DNA of 64,000 nt, taken from NCBI GenBank assembly GCA_963971425.1, contig OZ020519.1, forward strand, positions 15,888,028 to 15,952,027, read 5' to 3'. The position numbers and the translations under genes are program-made. Of the stretch, positions 1 to 11,193 are shown in pieces. The notes under the pieces were generated by a model, which did not search any database, was not told the origin of the DNA, and was given only the letters and a program-made list of their open reading frames with translations. Origin of the DNA: Bryoerythrophyllum caledonicum (Eukaryota > Streptophyta > Bryopsida > Pottiales > Pottiaceae). Within the stretch, counting starts at the first letter, position 1. The number at the start of each line of letters is the position of its first letter.

Positions 1-661
1 CGGGATAAGAATGTATGGCAAACATCTGTAACATTAACTATGGAGTGTCACAACCCAATGTCACATTCTCCAAATTTTCACATCACATATCATTCTTTCT
101 TCATGAATTATTTACCTTTTCTGAAGTATGTCAACAGTGTGGGAGATGTTCAAAGATTGTGGACTTCAAAGACATGAAGTAAAAGTAGTGAGAATGTTTT
201 AAAAGTGTTGTTGCATTGCCATGTGTTGCATTTTAGTAGTGAGTGATTCAATTGAGCAAGTGCATTTTATTCAAGATGATCCTTTCTCATTTAGTTCTTT
301 TTCTTTTCTGAACAAGAGGAAGTGTATTTCAATGCCAATTATATTTTAATGAACCATGGTCTCAACCAATTAAGGCATCTCAACTTTTTCAAAAAATTAT
401 GATTAGATTGTAAATCACCAATTACATTTGACATTCCAATATTTTACACAAATAGGAATGTCATTAATGGTTTGATGTCTATGTATTAATGGCTTAAATT
501 AAATTGGAAATATAAGAATTTATGAACATAACGGGACATGAAGGACCCTAAAAATAGTATGTACATAAGTCAAATATAAAAACACATGGGGCTTGTAGAA
601 AAAAAACTACGATGCTTCCAAACGATGTTCAATTAAAGAAGGCTATACTTATGAAGAACCA
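1..661. other. AT-rich DNA, no feature seen
   Basis: No coding region, RNA gene or clear repeat is recognisable. The stretch is AT-rich and ends at the TTAA that borders the next element. Confidence 0.6.
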
Positions 662-665
662 TTAA

Positions 666-1471
666 CCCCTGTAGGACCAAGGCAATTTTTCCTCAAAAAC
701 ACTCCCAAACTGCCATTTTCAGCACATTAAACACAAAATGATACAAAATTATTTTTTTGAAATTTAACCGTAGGATCTTGTACTAGACTTGTATGAGGGT
801 GTGTGGTAAAAATTTTGGTAAGTTTGACCGCACAGATTGAAAGATATTAGCCTTTGAAGTGCGACATAATCTCTTTTTCAGGTCATACTATACACCTTCA
901 ACAAACTTCGACCACCTTCTATGGCAACTTTTTGCACTACGGGCCGTGAATTTATTGTGTTAACTTGAAAAGGATCATGTTAGGCACATATGCACCAAAT
1001 TTTAGAAATAGAAAAGGTGTAGAAGACGTCCTAAAAAATCCTACAATGCAACTATGTGCCGAGAATCAACAATACACTTTATATTTTGCATATATCATAT
1101 CCTTCTCAAATATATGAAACTCACAAAGCCGTACGGTAGATGCAAAGATCTCAATTTCTTTTCCAAGAGGACATTTTCTTTCTTTTAAATGGACAAAAAC
1201 TCGAATTTCTATTGAATTTAGAAGTTATTAAAGTTTGGTGACAGTATTTGTGATAAGTCACACTAAACTGCCGCACTATTTGTATATGTAAGTGAATAAA
1301 TTGTAACTTTTGAACCGTAAGTCGGAATTCTACAAAATTTGTTTCTACGCAAAGCTAATCAAAAGTTGTCCATTCAATAAAAAAATCTCAGAAAATAATG
1401 CCTAGAATTGAGAACGTGGTACCTTACTCGAACTCAAAATGTCCCCCGAGGGGACATTGGTCCTTTAGGGG
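666..1471. mobile_element. piggyBac-like non-autonomous element
   Basis: The element is bounded by TTAA at 662-665 and 1472-1475. Its ends are inverted repeats: the left end starts CCCCTGTAGGACCAA and the right end, read on the other strand, starts CCCCTAAAGGACCAA. TTAA target duplication with CCC/GGG termini is the piggyBac signature. No transposase frame is visible in the roughly 800 bp body, so it would need a transposase in trans. Internal motifs such as CCGTAGGATCTT and CAGATTGAAAGAT recur in the related elements near 36.7, 60.7 and 63.5 kb. Confidence 0.72.
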
Positions 1472-1475
1472 TTAA

Positions 1476-2085
1476 GGTAGAGGCATCCAATTCCGATTGG
1501 TCATCCAATTTGATCACTAGAGTATGCATGGAGCGGTGCATGAAAACGGGAAATGCATGAAGTGACCCAAAATCGAGAACTCAACATCTAAAAACTCCTG
1601 TCATTACCAGCATTGGCTCATGAAGTGTGCAATTTTGGGTTGCTCCACCTCAATTGAGCTCTCATTGGTTGCCTTGCCTCAAAAGTCGAACAAGGCCTTT
1701 CGGCATTGGGTACCCTCCATGAGTTGGTTATCCATGGCATGTCTTCTCTCTTTTACTCACTCTCACTTGTGGGCAATGGGTGAAGGAGGGCACCAAATCT
1801 CACCTATTCTAAAGTTTGATTATGGGCTCTAATGAGTTTTGGGCTTTTAAATTCTATATCAATTCCAAATAATTATTTGAGATTAAATTTGAAAAATATT
1901 TGCTGAGTTTTATTCCTAATTCCGCATCTTTCTACATAAATGTTTTTGACCTACAATGTCATTCGAGCCCTCAATTGGCTTAAGTGATCCGGATTGGGTG
2001 CCTCTAAGAAGAAGAAGAAGAAAAAGAAGAACGCCGGTTTCCGAAGGGGTAAGAGGGTGCCTCTACCTTATAGTGAGTATTACTT
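1476..2085. other. Intergenic DNA with a GAA microsatellite
   Basis: No gene is supported. A short purine run of GAA repeats lies at about 2006-2030. Confidence 0.5.
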
Positions 2086-2089
2086 CTTA

Positions 2090-2740
2090 AAAGATCGAGT
2101 GTCCGTTTAGTGGACAAATGAGATTTGGACAAGTTCTTAAACATCAAATTTTGAATATTTATTTTGGAAAATGTTGTTGAAAATGGAAATTTTGATAAGC
2201 TTCAGAGAGATTAAAAAAGTTATTAAGTTTTATGGATTTATAGTTATGACACTTCAAACATCAAAAGATGGACTTTTTAGCAATTAAGTAGTGTATTGTC
2301 CAATTGAATAGTACTACTATAAAGGTCAATAGTGAATTTTTTGAAGCATGTCACAATGAACAAAAGCTCATGCTAGCCCTTATTTATTTTACTCTAAACT
2401 TCATAGATATTAGGCATGTCAATTGTTTTTCACATTTAATTTTCCTACTAAGAAGATAAGGCATAATGCTTTCATTTCATTTGGATTTAGATCCAAAAAA
2501 GTTATATTGTTTTGCTCACGAAGTGATTGTAACTATGCACCTAGTCACTACAAGGGATTTTTTCTTATCATAAATCCCTCCATCAGTTGAGATGCTTAGC
2601 GTGCAATGACCTAACACATGTTAGAACATAGATCCAAAAAATATATGCAATGCATAATGGAAAATTATGCCATATGTTTTGAGTCAAAGTCGGGCACTCT
2701 GTCCATGCAAGGAAGAAAACACTACATTGTACACTTCAAA
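2090..2740. repeat. Dispersed repeat, related to 52285-52960
   Basis: This segment and 52285-52960 share the same order of recognisable blocks over about 650 bp: a phrase on repeats of CTTCAAACATCAAAAG, a block containing GGATTTTAGATCCAA-like text, and a block with ACATAGATCC followed by ATATGCAAT. The two copies are strongly diverged. The 52285 copy begins TTAACCTCTAAAGGAC, resembling a piggyBac-like end, so both may be decayed members of a transposon family. Confidence 0.5.
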
Positions 2741-3049
2741 TGCATATATTCTTTGATCCATGCTGTCAAATTTTACAACATTTTTGGATGCCTTTGCAGT
2801 GATTGACTTGAAAATCCCATGGTTGATATAAGTTAAAAGATGTTTGAATGAATTTCATAGCATCTCATCTTAGAGAGGCAATTTTGTAGTGCTTTTGAAG
2901 AAATATAGTCAGGGTCCTTTTAGAGTTTAAAATATATCTTAATAAAATTGGTTTTCTAAGAAAAAGGCAAAAAATTATGTTCACAGTTTGGATCTTGAAT
3001 TCTTAGAAGCCTATTGTATGGTGGGGTGACACTGAGATTGGCCCCTTGT

Positions 3050-3390
3050 GCAATTCTTAGGTAAGTATCCACACAACTGCCAACTTTGATACCTTTTTGA
3101 GGGCTTGAAAATTGTTATTTTACCATAAAATTTTAGACACAAAATCATCTTTATGTTGAAAACATGTGTATAAAATTTCAAGGCCAAGAGATTTATACAA
3201 AAAATGATATTCAAGGTTTACCAAGAAGTGGTAGTTGTGAGAAAAGTTTCACAAGTGCCAACTTTGACAGCCTCCCAAGGGTAGAAGAATTTTTCTTTTC
3301 CATGGAATTTTTGGAATGGAAACACTTTTATGTTAATTACACATGTGAAAAATTCAAGTCCAAAAGAACCCTTCTCAGGTAGAGAGGAGC
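3050..3390 (+). repeat. Two tandem units of a ~175 bp repeat
   Basis: Two successive units share blocks such as CAACTTTGA, TTATGTTGA or TTATGTTAA followed by ACATGTG, and AAATTTCAAG. The same unit occurs at 5540-5760 in the same orientation and at 6040-6480 in inverted orientation. A peptide read from it looks similar between copies, but only because the DNA is repeated. I treat it as non-coding transposon-arm sequence. Confidence 0.6.
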
Positions 3391-3832
3391 GCACTTTGAG
3401 AACATACGAAGTATCTAGCTGCGACTTTTAATAGTCTGCTATGGAGTTTTGTCAAATCTTGTAATCTTCTGTCTTCAGTCTTCAAACTCCTCCCCGTTGG
3501 TCTATTGTGTGGTGGCTCTAAAGGGTTAAAGGTAAGAGTGGGTGATAAGAAACCACGTCCTTGGACGAGCTAACCGTCTGAAAAATTGGCTCCTAAACTT
3601 CAAACCGACGGTGACGAGCAATCGTGCCTCACCGGTGGAAACAACATAGAAGATCAAACATGTGGGTGATCAATCTCACTTCGTTGCCACAAATATTAAA
3701 AAATGGGGCTAATAAAAAATAATCACATAACGCGCAACAGTGTTTACGATGCAAAAAATGAAAAATAACAAAAGACAACGAGCCTCCAAAGTTGGCTGGG
3801 TATAACAAAGCCACAACACACGAGTTTTCAAT

Positions 3833-3905
3833 CTTCAAGCTTCAAGCTTCAAGTGTTCAAGTGTTCAAGTGTTCAAGTGTTCAAGTCTTCAAAGTCTTCA
3901 AGAAT
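3833..3905. repeat. TTCAAG(TG) minisatellite
   Basis: Short tandem repeats of TTCAAGC and TTCAAGTG run head to tail across about 70 bp, followed by two slightly altered TCTTCAA units. Confidence 0.8.
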
Positions 3906-4963
3906 TGAAAAGAAACTCAACTCTACACTCATCCTAACCACATTCTACACGAAATAAGAAGGTAACATACCCTCTTTTGCTTCTCAACTTATAAAATTTG
4001 CAATTCTTCTTTAAATTTAGAAGTTGATAGCTTTCTGGAAATCTAACAAAATTTCCTAACTTTTTTGAAAAATTTCACTTCCAGAAAATTTTCCAAGAAA
4101 TACTCATAGCTCTACAAAGTTACGGGTTTCAAAAGAAAGAGGCAACAAACCTATCCCTAATCAAGAACCCATAACTTTTTTTCCACAACTCCAATTAACT
4201 TAAATGATAAGTTTTTAAAAAGCTAAGAAATTATTCTACAACGGCTGAAATTTCCAAAGAAAGACGCAAAAACTACAAACTTTTGTGGTCGCCCGAATCT
4301 CTGCTCCTCTTCGTTGGGTGGCAGCAAACCCTCATCCACTCATACGCTTGTAATTTTTTGTCAACAGCTCTAAATCAAGAAAAAAAGATTTTTATGAAAG
4401 CGCATTTCAGAGAAAAAAAAATCTATAAAATTTCATTCAACAATATTTTTTATAACCAGAGTTATAACCGATCAAACTTACGGCTCTCTACACCCACACA
4501 TTCACTCCAAAAGCACACTTACTCATTTTTCCCTAAAAAATCTGTCTAACAGGGAGAGAGAAGATGCCTACCTACCCTCTAGATCTCTAAGGTAGATGAA
4601 ATCAGCTCATGTGCATCTCACATGGGCCTCATAAAAACCATTGGCCCAAGGAATACTCCAAAAGGTAAGACATACTTATTTTTTAAGGTCAACAAGCCTG
4701 TAGAGTTCTAACCAGGAGATAAATTAACCTCTATCTATCATCTTTTAAATTCTAACATTCAAATGGAATACAAAATACTTACATTCAGTTCAAAGCTTCA
4801 ATAAAAATTGAGTAAAGGTGAAAACTGAAGTAAAAAAAGAGTGTTACTCCATCTGCAAGAACTTGAGGATGCGTTTGATAGTGATTGCGATGTAATCTAT
4901 ACGTTGACTATTTGTTAAAGGATTCACTGGCCCTTTTAACCAACGATGGTGGCCAGCGCTTAC

Positions 4964-5281
4964 CTCAATTGGCCTAGGTATGCAAAAATAATGGTCTTCG
5001 TTCACGCCCTCAAAACTTCCTTCAAATGTCACTTCACGAGTGTCCGGTTCAATACATTCAGTTTGAAGTAAGATTACTAAAACACGAACGTCCCTTTGAA
5101 GATTAACATGCCAATGCCGCTAAACACGAGGCTGATTGAGCGAACAAAAATATTCAACTTCATCTTGTGGGTGAAATGACAATGGTGTGGAAACCGCCGG
5201 CTGAGATGATTGAATTGGCAACTAAGAAAAGGAAAGCTCTAATTCTACCTCCGGTTCAGACTCTAGATCTTGTGACTCCAT
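4964..5281 (-). pseudogene. Possible relic coding exon, unknown protein
   Basis: Reading the minus strand from an ATG at 5281, a frame of 106 codons runs to a good splice-donor context (GAG followed by GTAAGC) at 4964/4963. It contains two in-frame stops, both TAG. Its composition is less AT-biased than its flanks and the start is acidic (MESQDLESEPEVELEL). The frame continues open for a few codons past the donor, so splicing is not proven. I do not recognise the protein. It could be a decayed exon of a host gene or of a transposon. Confidence 0.3.
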
Positions 5282-5539
5282 AAAAACCCTCCAGTTCAAC
5301 ATTTTACAGTTCGAACTTCAAATTCAAACACAAAGTCTAAGAACGTAAAGGAATACTTCAAATTGGTGAATATTATTTACGGCTTTCGCCTTTTAAACAG
5401 TTCTATGAGCAATAAGCGTCACCTTGAAGCTATTGGAAGCGTCACCAATAAGTTTCGTCCTCCTAATCAAAGATATTTTTAAAATGTAAACAAGTATATG
5501 TTTTACACACTGTAAATATTTACATCAAGACACCGCAAA

Positions 5540-6240
5540 AAAAATGATACTCCAAATCTACCAACATGGGTAGTTGTGAGAAACAAAGGGAAAAATTGAT
5601 TAACAACTTCCAACTTTGACAACCTTCCTAGGGTTGAGAATTTTTTATTTCAACATGCATTTTTTTCCACAAGATCATTGTTATGTTGATAAGATGTGGA
5701 AAAAATTTCAAGGCAAAAAGATATACACATAAATAGTTATTCAAACTTATTCAAAACTTCTAATGTTGTTAAACCTAAGGTTTTGTTAGCCTAGTTGAAG
5801 AAAGTCTAACATATTTCAGATGGCAATTTCAGATGAAATTAGTAGACATATTATGGTATGAGTGAGGGAGGGAGTATTCAAATTCAAAGTGCAGCCACTT
5901 TTGGCGTTTCCTTGAGAACAATTCAGAGGTTGGTAAAAAAATTTAGAGAAGATGGAACTTACAAGCACGAACCTTGTGGTGGAAGTCACACTACAAAACT
6001 TAGTGATAAGATGTGCGTCGTGTTTTGAATAACTATTTTTGAGTACATCATATGGCCTTGAAAATTTTTACACATGTTATCAACATAACAATGATCTCGT
6101 GAAAAAAATTCATGTTGAAATAAAAAATTCTCAGCCCCAAGGAGGTTGTCAAAGTTGGAAGTTGTGAATCAATTTTCCCCTTTGTTCCTCACAACTGCAC
6201 ATGTTGATAGATTTGGAATATCATTTTTTTGTGGGTCTTT
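5540..6240. mobile_element. Relic DNA transposon with long inverted arms
   Basis: The arm at about 5540-5760 and the arm at about 6040-6240 are inverted copies. Shared blocks include CAACTTTGACAACCTTCC in the left arm and its complement in the right arm, and a block around TTATGTTGATAA. The 280 bp between the arms contains a helix-turn-helix reading frame like those at transposase N-termini. Further inverted unit copies extend to about 6480. Exact termini and target duplication could not be placed. Confidence 0.5.
5858..6028 (+). pseudogene. Transposase N-terminal HTH fragment
   Basis: A 56-codon frame lies between the inverted arms. The core reads SAATFGVSLRTIQRLVKKF, the pattern of a helix-turn-helix where a GVS turn is followed by a T-I-Q-R recognition helix, typical of Tc1/mariner-like and related transposases. 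A second start-like segment just upstream (MAISDEISRHIMV) is in another frame, so a small deletion has probably broken the N-terminus. Nothing of a catalytic domain follows. It is best read as the stub of the transposase that once mobilised the flanking inverted arms. A fragment of an unrelated HTH protein cannot be excluded. Confidence 0.5.
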
Positions 6241-6559
6241 TGGACTTGAATTTTTCACATGTGTAATTAACATAAAAGTGTTTCCACTCCCAAAATTCCA
6301 TGGAAAAATAAATTCTTCAACCCTTGGGAGGATGTCAAAGTTAGCACTTCTGAAACTTTTCTCAGATCTACGACTTGTTGGTGAATCTTGAATATCATTT
6401 TTTGTATAAATATCCTGGCCTTTAAATTTGGTATACATGTTCTCATTATAATGTATGCTTTTGCGAGTCATTTGGATTATTAACCATGGTGTACAACCTG
6501 ACAAAGAAGAAGAAGAAAAACTTCGGTCTCTAAAGGAGATTCTCTCAAGGATAAACACT

Positions 6560-6790
6560 TTTCTACACTAAGTGCTTCGCTTCACTAATTGCCTTAGAGA
6601 CAACCGACATGTCATCTCCCCCAAGGGCTTTGTGGGTCCCCATACAATAAGGCCTTGGGACCCCCACCATAATTGGGTGGACTATGGTGGTAGGCACCAC
6701 GCCGGCAACAGGACTTGAACTCACAACCACCTCACCGGTGTGCCATGACCCAAACCACTACACCAAGGCGATGGTGCCTGGTATACAACC
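6560..6790 (-). mobile_element. tRNA-derived SINE
   Basis: On the minus strand a tRNA-like head is visible. It has a box A-type sequence TGGTGTAGTGGTTTGG (complement of about 6749-6765) and a box B-type sequence GAGTTCAAGTCC (complement of 6711-6722), spaced as in a pol III internal promoter. A non-tRNA body of about 100 bp follows, containing GGGGGTCCCAAGG. There is no intact tRNA fold beyond the two boxes, which favours a SINE over a tRNA gene. The ends are approximate. Confidence 0.65.
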
Positions 6791-7162
6791 TCATCTATCT
6801 AAGAATCAAATATGCATGGTTAATAATCCATGTCAAATATTAATCCTCAAAATTCCTTGACTAATTTCTCTACAGAATAAAACACTCAAAAATGTATTTG
6901 TTTGTGGCATGGAGGGGAAAGAAACAAAAATGTTTTTTTTCTTAGGGACGGTTTCTACACTATGGACCAAGAACTCGTCCCATGACCTTAAATTTGTGAT
7001 TGGCTCCATCAACTCGTCCCGGGATGACTTGGGTTTACACTAGGAGGAAAAAAGAAAAGTGACCAAAGGAGTTGAGGTCCTCAAAAGGCCTAGAAATAGG
7101 CCTGATGGATAATGTTGGAGGGTCCCCCGAATTTTGCGGCGAGAGAGGCTAAATGGGTTCTC

Positions 7163-7626
7163 TGTCGTGTAAAGAAAGATCGATAACCACAACAGATCGG
7201 GAGTCTTAACCAACATCAAATAAACGAAAAACATACACTAAAACAAGTATACGTAATACACCCTCAAGGAATCACATGTGTTTTCTACAAGAAGTCAAGC
7301 GACACGCACTCTACAAGGGGAGAATCAACGAGTGCAACTAAAGTAGAGAATGCGGAGCTTTCACTAATGATAAACCATCACTTACAAGCAAAGAACTCAC
7401 TAATCACTCTCTAACTTTACTCACAAAGCTTGACTTGACAAAGACGTCAAGTCAAGGACGTGTGCGGCGCTATACGCACACGCAAACAACCCTAAGTGGA
7501 TGAAAATCATCCACGGATGAAAACGGTGCGCCGCCGTTCGTCCCTAAACACACGTAGATTAGTAACAAACTAATCTACGCTAAAATCTACGATACGGAGA
7601 GACCCTCGACGCCACGTCCCGTGACA
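7163..7626 (-). repeat. Full-length LTR (464 bp), gypsy-1
   Basis: Begins TGTCGTG and ends CGTGACA, giving TG...CA ends with a short imperfect inverted repeat TGTC/GACA. It can be divided into part Y (7163-7268, 106 bp) and part X (7269-7626, 358 bp), which recur separately elsewhere in the element. A diverged stand-alone unit with the same ends at 17869-18329 supports this being the natural LTR unit. Confidence 0.85.
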
Positions 7627-7628
7627 GC

Positions 7629-7734
7629 TGTCGTGTAAAGAAAGATCGATAACCACAATAGATCGAGAGTCCTAACCAACATGAAATAAACGAAAAACAT
7701 ACACTAAAACGAGTATACGTAATACACCCTCAAG
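7629..7734 (-). repeat. Isolated LTR part Y (106 bp)
   Basis: This is a second copy of 7163-7268, differing at 5 of 106 positions, and separated from the full LTR by only the dinucleotide GC. It stops at CCCTCAAG exactly where part X would begin and is followed directly by the internal domain. Confidence 0.85.
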
Positions 7735-8049
7735 TGCCCCCTCTAGCGGATAAAGAGACCCTCTATCCAGCTAGGACCAAACAACACTAATAAGACTAAA
7801 CGCCACGTTGATGTCGCTGCAACAACTGTACGCATCGAGCCAAAGATGTCGCCGTCGTTGAATCAATAAGCATATGAAGAAGTAACAAAGAGATGGTAGG
7901 CCGGGTGCAATGTGAGCCCCATCTTTAATCGCCTTAGGCAATTTTGTTGCCAATCCCTTGGTCAATCTCCACGTTGCCTATCCCTGAATCGAAACCAGCA
8001 ACTCCAATTGGATGGCAACGCACCACACAATGACAAGTCCACTAGGAAT

Positions 8050-8310
8050 TCAAGCCGTTTCATTGGGTGAAACGTGACTCGAAAACCTCCGACAACGAGG
8101 GCAAGTCCAATCCTCGAACGGTAGAGTAGAGAGAGGCGGTATCAAGCAAGCCATATGCCAACCACGATGGCAATGGTCACAAAGCAACATAGTAGCCGCA
8201 CCCTTCTTCTCACCACACACAAAACACGGAAGACCCTGTGGCACAACGGCCAACTCAGGATGCACGGAGCCATCAATGGGCAAATGGCAGGGCGCGCAGT
8301 TCTTGGAGTG
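8050..8310 (-). pseudogene. PHD finger at the C-terminus of gypsy-1 pol
   Basis: This continues the integrase frame after a single TAG at 8311-8313. The segment opens with HSKNCAPCHLPIDG, then has a complete C4HC3 PHD zinc finger. Numbering from the codon at 8283, the ligands are Cys20, Cys23, Cys35, Cys38, His43, Cys46, Cys61 and Cys64, with the conserved Trp (EDW) just before the last pair. PHD fingers commonly bind histone H3 tails, so here it may steer integration or methylation to particular chromatin, much as the chromodomain does in chromoviruses. That role is inference. The frame ends with TGA at 8050-8052. It is separated from integrase by one stop but shows no other damage. Confidence 0.85.
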
Positions 8311-9384
8311 CTATCGACACTCCCGGCCATCTTTGCCTTCCAGCAACAAGATGCCACTCGGCAACACATCCTTCACACGAAGAATGGTGCGCCCGGCCTT
8401 GACGTCTAACGTCGTAGGCGCCTCACGTTGCAAATAAACGTAATCTCCAGTGGAAAAACGCCGCAATTGAGGTCGATAAGCGCCGCTGCGAATGCGAGCG
8501 TACCGTAACATGTCGCGATGTTGAGCGATAGATAAATTCTCCATGGCCATTGGCATGGCCCGCTTGAAGAACTCCGCCCGATCACGCAGACACTGGATCC
8601 AGACCTCTGGATCATCCAAGTCCACAACTGGGGCCAACTTCTCCCGTATAGAACTGGGTAGAATCGGCTCCCGTCCGTACAACAACTGATACGGACTGAA
8701 AGCGGCCAAAGAGGCCTGTCGGCTAAACCGGTATCCCATGGCGATCCATGGTATCATCAGATCCCAATCACGGTGGCCACCCTGAAGTAATCCATACTTC
8801 CGTAGTCCACGCTTGACAGTCTGAACCACACGCTCTGCCAAACCGTCTGCTTCCGGATGATCCCGAGAAGTGGTACGGTGGTCAATCAAAGCCTTGGTGC
8901 ACAAAGCCTGGAAAGCATCAAGGAACTCACGCCCTTGGTCAGTCAACACCTCAGCTGGGGCTCCAAAACGAGCGAGCACCCGGTCAAGAAATGCCATGGC
9001 CGCCAACTCCGAGGAGTTCTGTGGTAGTGCCACAAGCTCAATCCACTTGCTGAAGTGCTCCACCATCACCAACACGTACTTGGCTCCACGAGGGGTGACA
9101 ACAAGTGGCCCGACAAAATCCAGAGACCAACGGTAGCCCAAACCCATGATGGGCAAATGCTGCAACTGTGGTGACAAGGTGTTGAAGCTGGATCTGACCC
9201 GATCACAGACTTCACACCGTGAAACGTACGTGGCAACCTGCTGATATATGCCGGTCCACCAATATTGACTGCGCAACATCGAATGAGTCCGTCGGACGCC
9301 AAAATGACCAAGGTCTTTGCGTACCTGCCATACCAACGAAGCCCTCTGATCCGGTCTCGGAACTATGCGCCTAGTTCCATCCGG
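8311..9384 (-). pseudogene. Integrase of gypsy-1
   Basis: Ty3/gypsy integrase, which inserts the cDNA copy into host DNA. An HHCC-type zinc-binding segment is present (LGHFG, then CEVCDR). The position where the first His is normally found reads Arg in QVRKDLGHFG, possibly a damaging change. The catalytic triad is D73 (SLDFVGP), D133 (LTDQGREF) and E168 (GLAERV), numbered from the codon at 9336, giving the D,D(35)E spacing of the family. A GPY-like C-terminal part follows and leads into the PHD finger. The frame is the same as RNase H upstream, from which it is separated by a TAG at 9385-9387. Confidence 0.9.
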
Positions 9385-10311
9385 CTACAACCGAAATAGA
9401 AGGCCGTTCTCCCAACGGAACCTCGCTATCCGGTGTCCAACTCGATGGCGCTCCATGGCTGAAAGAGCGGACGGAAGTGTGCCATGTTGCAGCTTGTGCA
9501 AGACTGGAACGTCTTTCCACACGTCGCTAACAACCTCGGCCTTGTCCGGTTCCTCATCCGCTGCCATATCAGGCAACCCCGATGTGGATCCGGACATCAA
9601 TGTGAGGTAGGCTGCTGCATGCCACCCCGGGACTGACTCCTTGTCACAGTCCCCATGCCACCTGACACCAGTCAAATCCTCCTCCGATGGACTTGGATTG
9701 CGAGATAGACCATCCGCATCCAAGTTCGTGATGCCCGCTCGGTGTACAACCTCAAAATCATACTCCTGGAGCAACAAAGCCCACCTGGCAAGCTTGCCAG
9801 TAAGCTTGTCAGACTCCATGAGCCACTTCAAAGGCTGGTGGTCGGTCACCAAAGTAAAACGCTGCCCATACAAGTAGGGTCTAAAATGAGCTATGGCCCA
9901 AACCGCGGCCAAGGCCTCTCCCTTATAGGACGAATAGTTGGACTCCGCGTTGTTGTTGCTCCTAGAAGCAAACGCCACAACGTACTCCCGTCCCTCATCA
10001 TCCTTTTGAGTCAACACGGCTCCCAATCCTACCGCACTCCAATCTGTGTGCAAGTGGAAAGGTCGTGTAGCATCTGGACGCCGCAATACAGGCGCTGAAC
10101 CGAGCTTCAGCTTCAAAGTAGCAAACGCCTGCTGCTGCTCCCGTCCCCAAGTCCATGGCTGATCCTTCCCCGTGAGAATAGTCAACGGCTTGGCAATCAA
10201 GCTGAAGTTCTTGACAAACCGGCGATAGTAATTCGCCAAGCCAAGAAAAGCTCTGAGCCGTGACACGTCAATTGGGGCTGGGATCTTCTGCAGCGCGTCA
10301 ACCTTCGCCTA
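9385..10311 (-). pseudogene. RNase H and connection domain of gypsy-1
   Basis: The segment opens with the connection motif of Ty3/gypsy pol (LRAFLGLANYYRRFVKNFS). RNase H follows, with its acidic active-site positions in HTDWSAVGLGAVL, YKGEALAAVWA, LVTDHQPLKWL and NLDADGLSR. RNase H removes the RNA strand of the RNA:DNA hybrid during cDNA synthesis. It is in frame with the reverse transcriptase, separated by two consecutive TAG codons at 10309-10314, and with integrase, separated by one TAG at 9385-9387. No frameshift is apparent, so these stops look like point changes. Confidence 0.9.
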
Positions 10312-11193
10312 CTACACGCCAAGACCTCCTGGAACAATCATATGTCCCAAGTATGGCAACCGGTCATGGAAGAATTTGCATTTGCCATGGTGCAAGCGCA
10401 ATCCCCACTGCCGTAGCCTCTCGAACACCGCCTGAAGATGTCTCACATGCTCCTGTGGGCTGCTACCAAAAATGATAACATCATCAATATAGCATCGGGC
10501 AAACGGTAAACCGGTCAACACCCGGTCCATCACCCTTTGAAACTCAGCGGGTGCGTTCTTGAGGCCAAATGGAAGAAAATTCCAATGGTAGAGCTGATCT
10601 CTCCCATCCAGATCAACTCCCCAAAATGCGGTCTTCACCCGGTCTTCCACCATCAATGGTAACTGGTAGTAACCGGACCGCAAATCCAGAGTACTAAATA
10701 CTCTGGCGTGTCCCACCGCATCAAACAACTCCTCTGGCGTGGGCATGGGATATCGATCCGACTTGGTCTTGCGATTGACCGGTCTATAATCCCCACACAT
10801 CCGCTTCTCCGTCCAATTGCCAAAGATGTCCTTCTTTGATGGCATCACCGTGGCACAAGCGTACTCGCCGTTGAAGAGCTCAATCAAACTGGCGGCCAAT
10901 AACTCCTGACAACGAGTCTGAACCCTAACTTTCTCAGAGAGACTGAGCTTGTACGGTCGTCGAAAGATCGGGTGGTCATCCTCCAACTGAATGTGAATTG
11001 GTTTGCCTCTATAGCCCTCCAAATCATGGAGACTAAAGGCAAAACAACTACGATACGAACGTATAAACGCTCGTACCCTTCGTGCCTCGGCACCAATAAG
11101 ATGTGGCCCCAAGTCCAGAGGCCAATCATCAAACTCCGTGGTCTCCTTCTCCACCGTAGAAGACTCACCGCGTATCGGCACGGCCGGTGATTG
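10312..11193 (-). pseudogene. Reverse transcriptase of gypsy-1
   Basis: Reverse transcriptase palm and fingers are complete. Numbered from the codon at 11181, they include FSTLDLRSGYYQ (about 162-173) with the first catalytic Asp, FLPFGLKNAPAEFQ (about 202-215), and CYIDDVIIF with the YIDD active site at 231-234. The frame is continuous with the methyltransferase upstream across one TAG at 11194-11196, so enzyme and methyltransferase were once one polyprotein. It ends at the paired TAG codons at 10309-10314 just before the connection domain. No internal stop or frameshift is visible in the domain itself. Confidence 0.92.

Noticed and set aside
6169-6558. 129-codon minus-strand ORF resembling the plus-strand ORF at 3164-3382
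   Set aside because: The similarity is due to inverted copies of one non-coding repeat unit.
6690-6775. Functional tRNA gene
   Set aside because: Only box A and box B match. The acceptor stem and cloverleaf cannot be completed, and a long non-tRNA body follows, so SINE is preferred.
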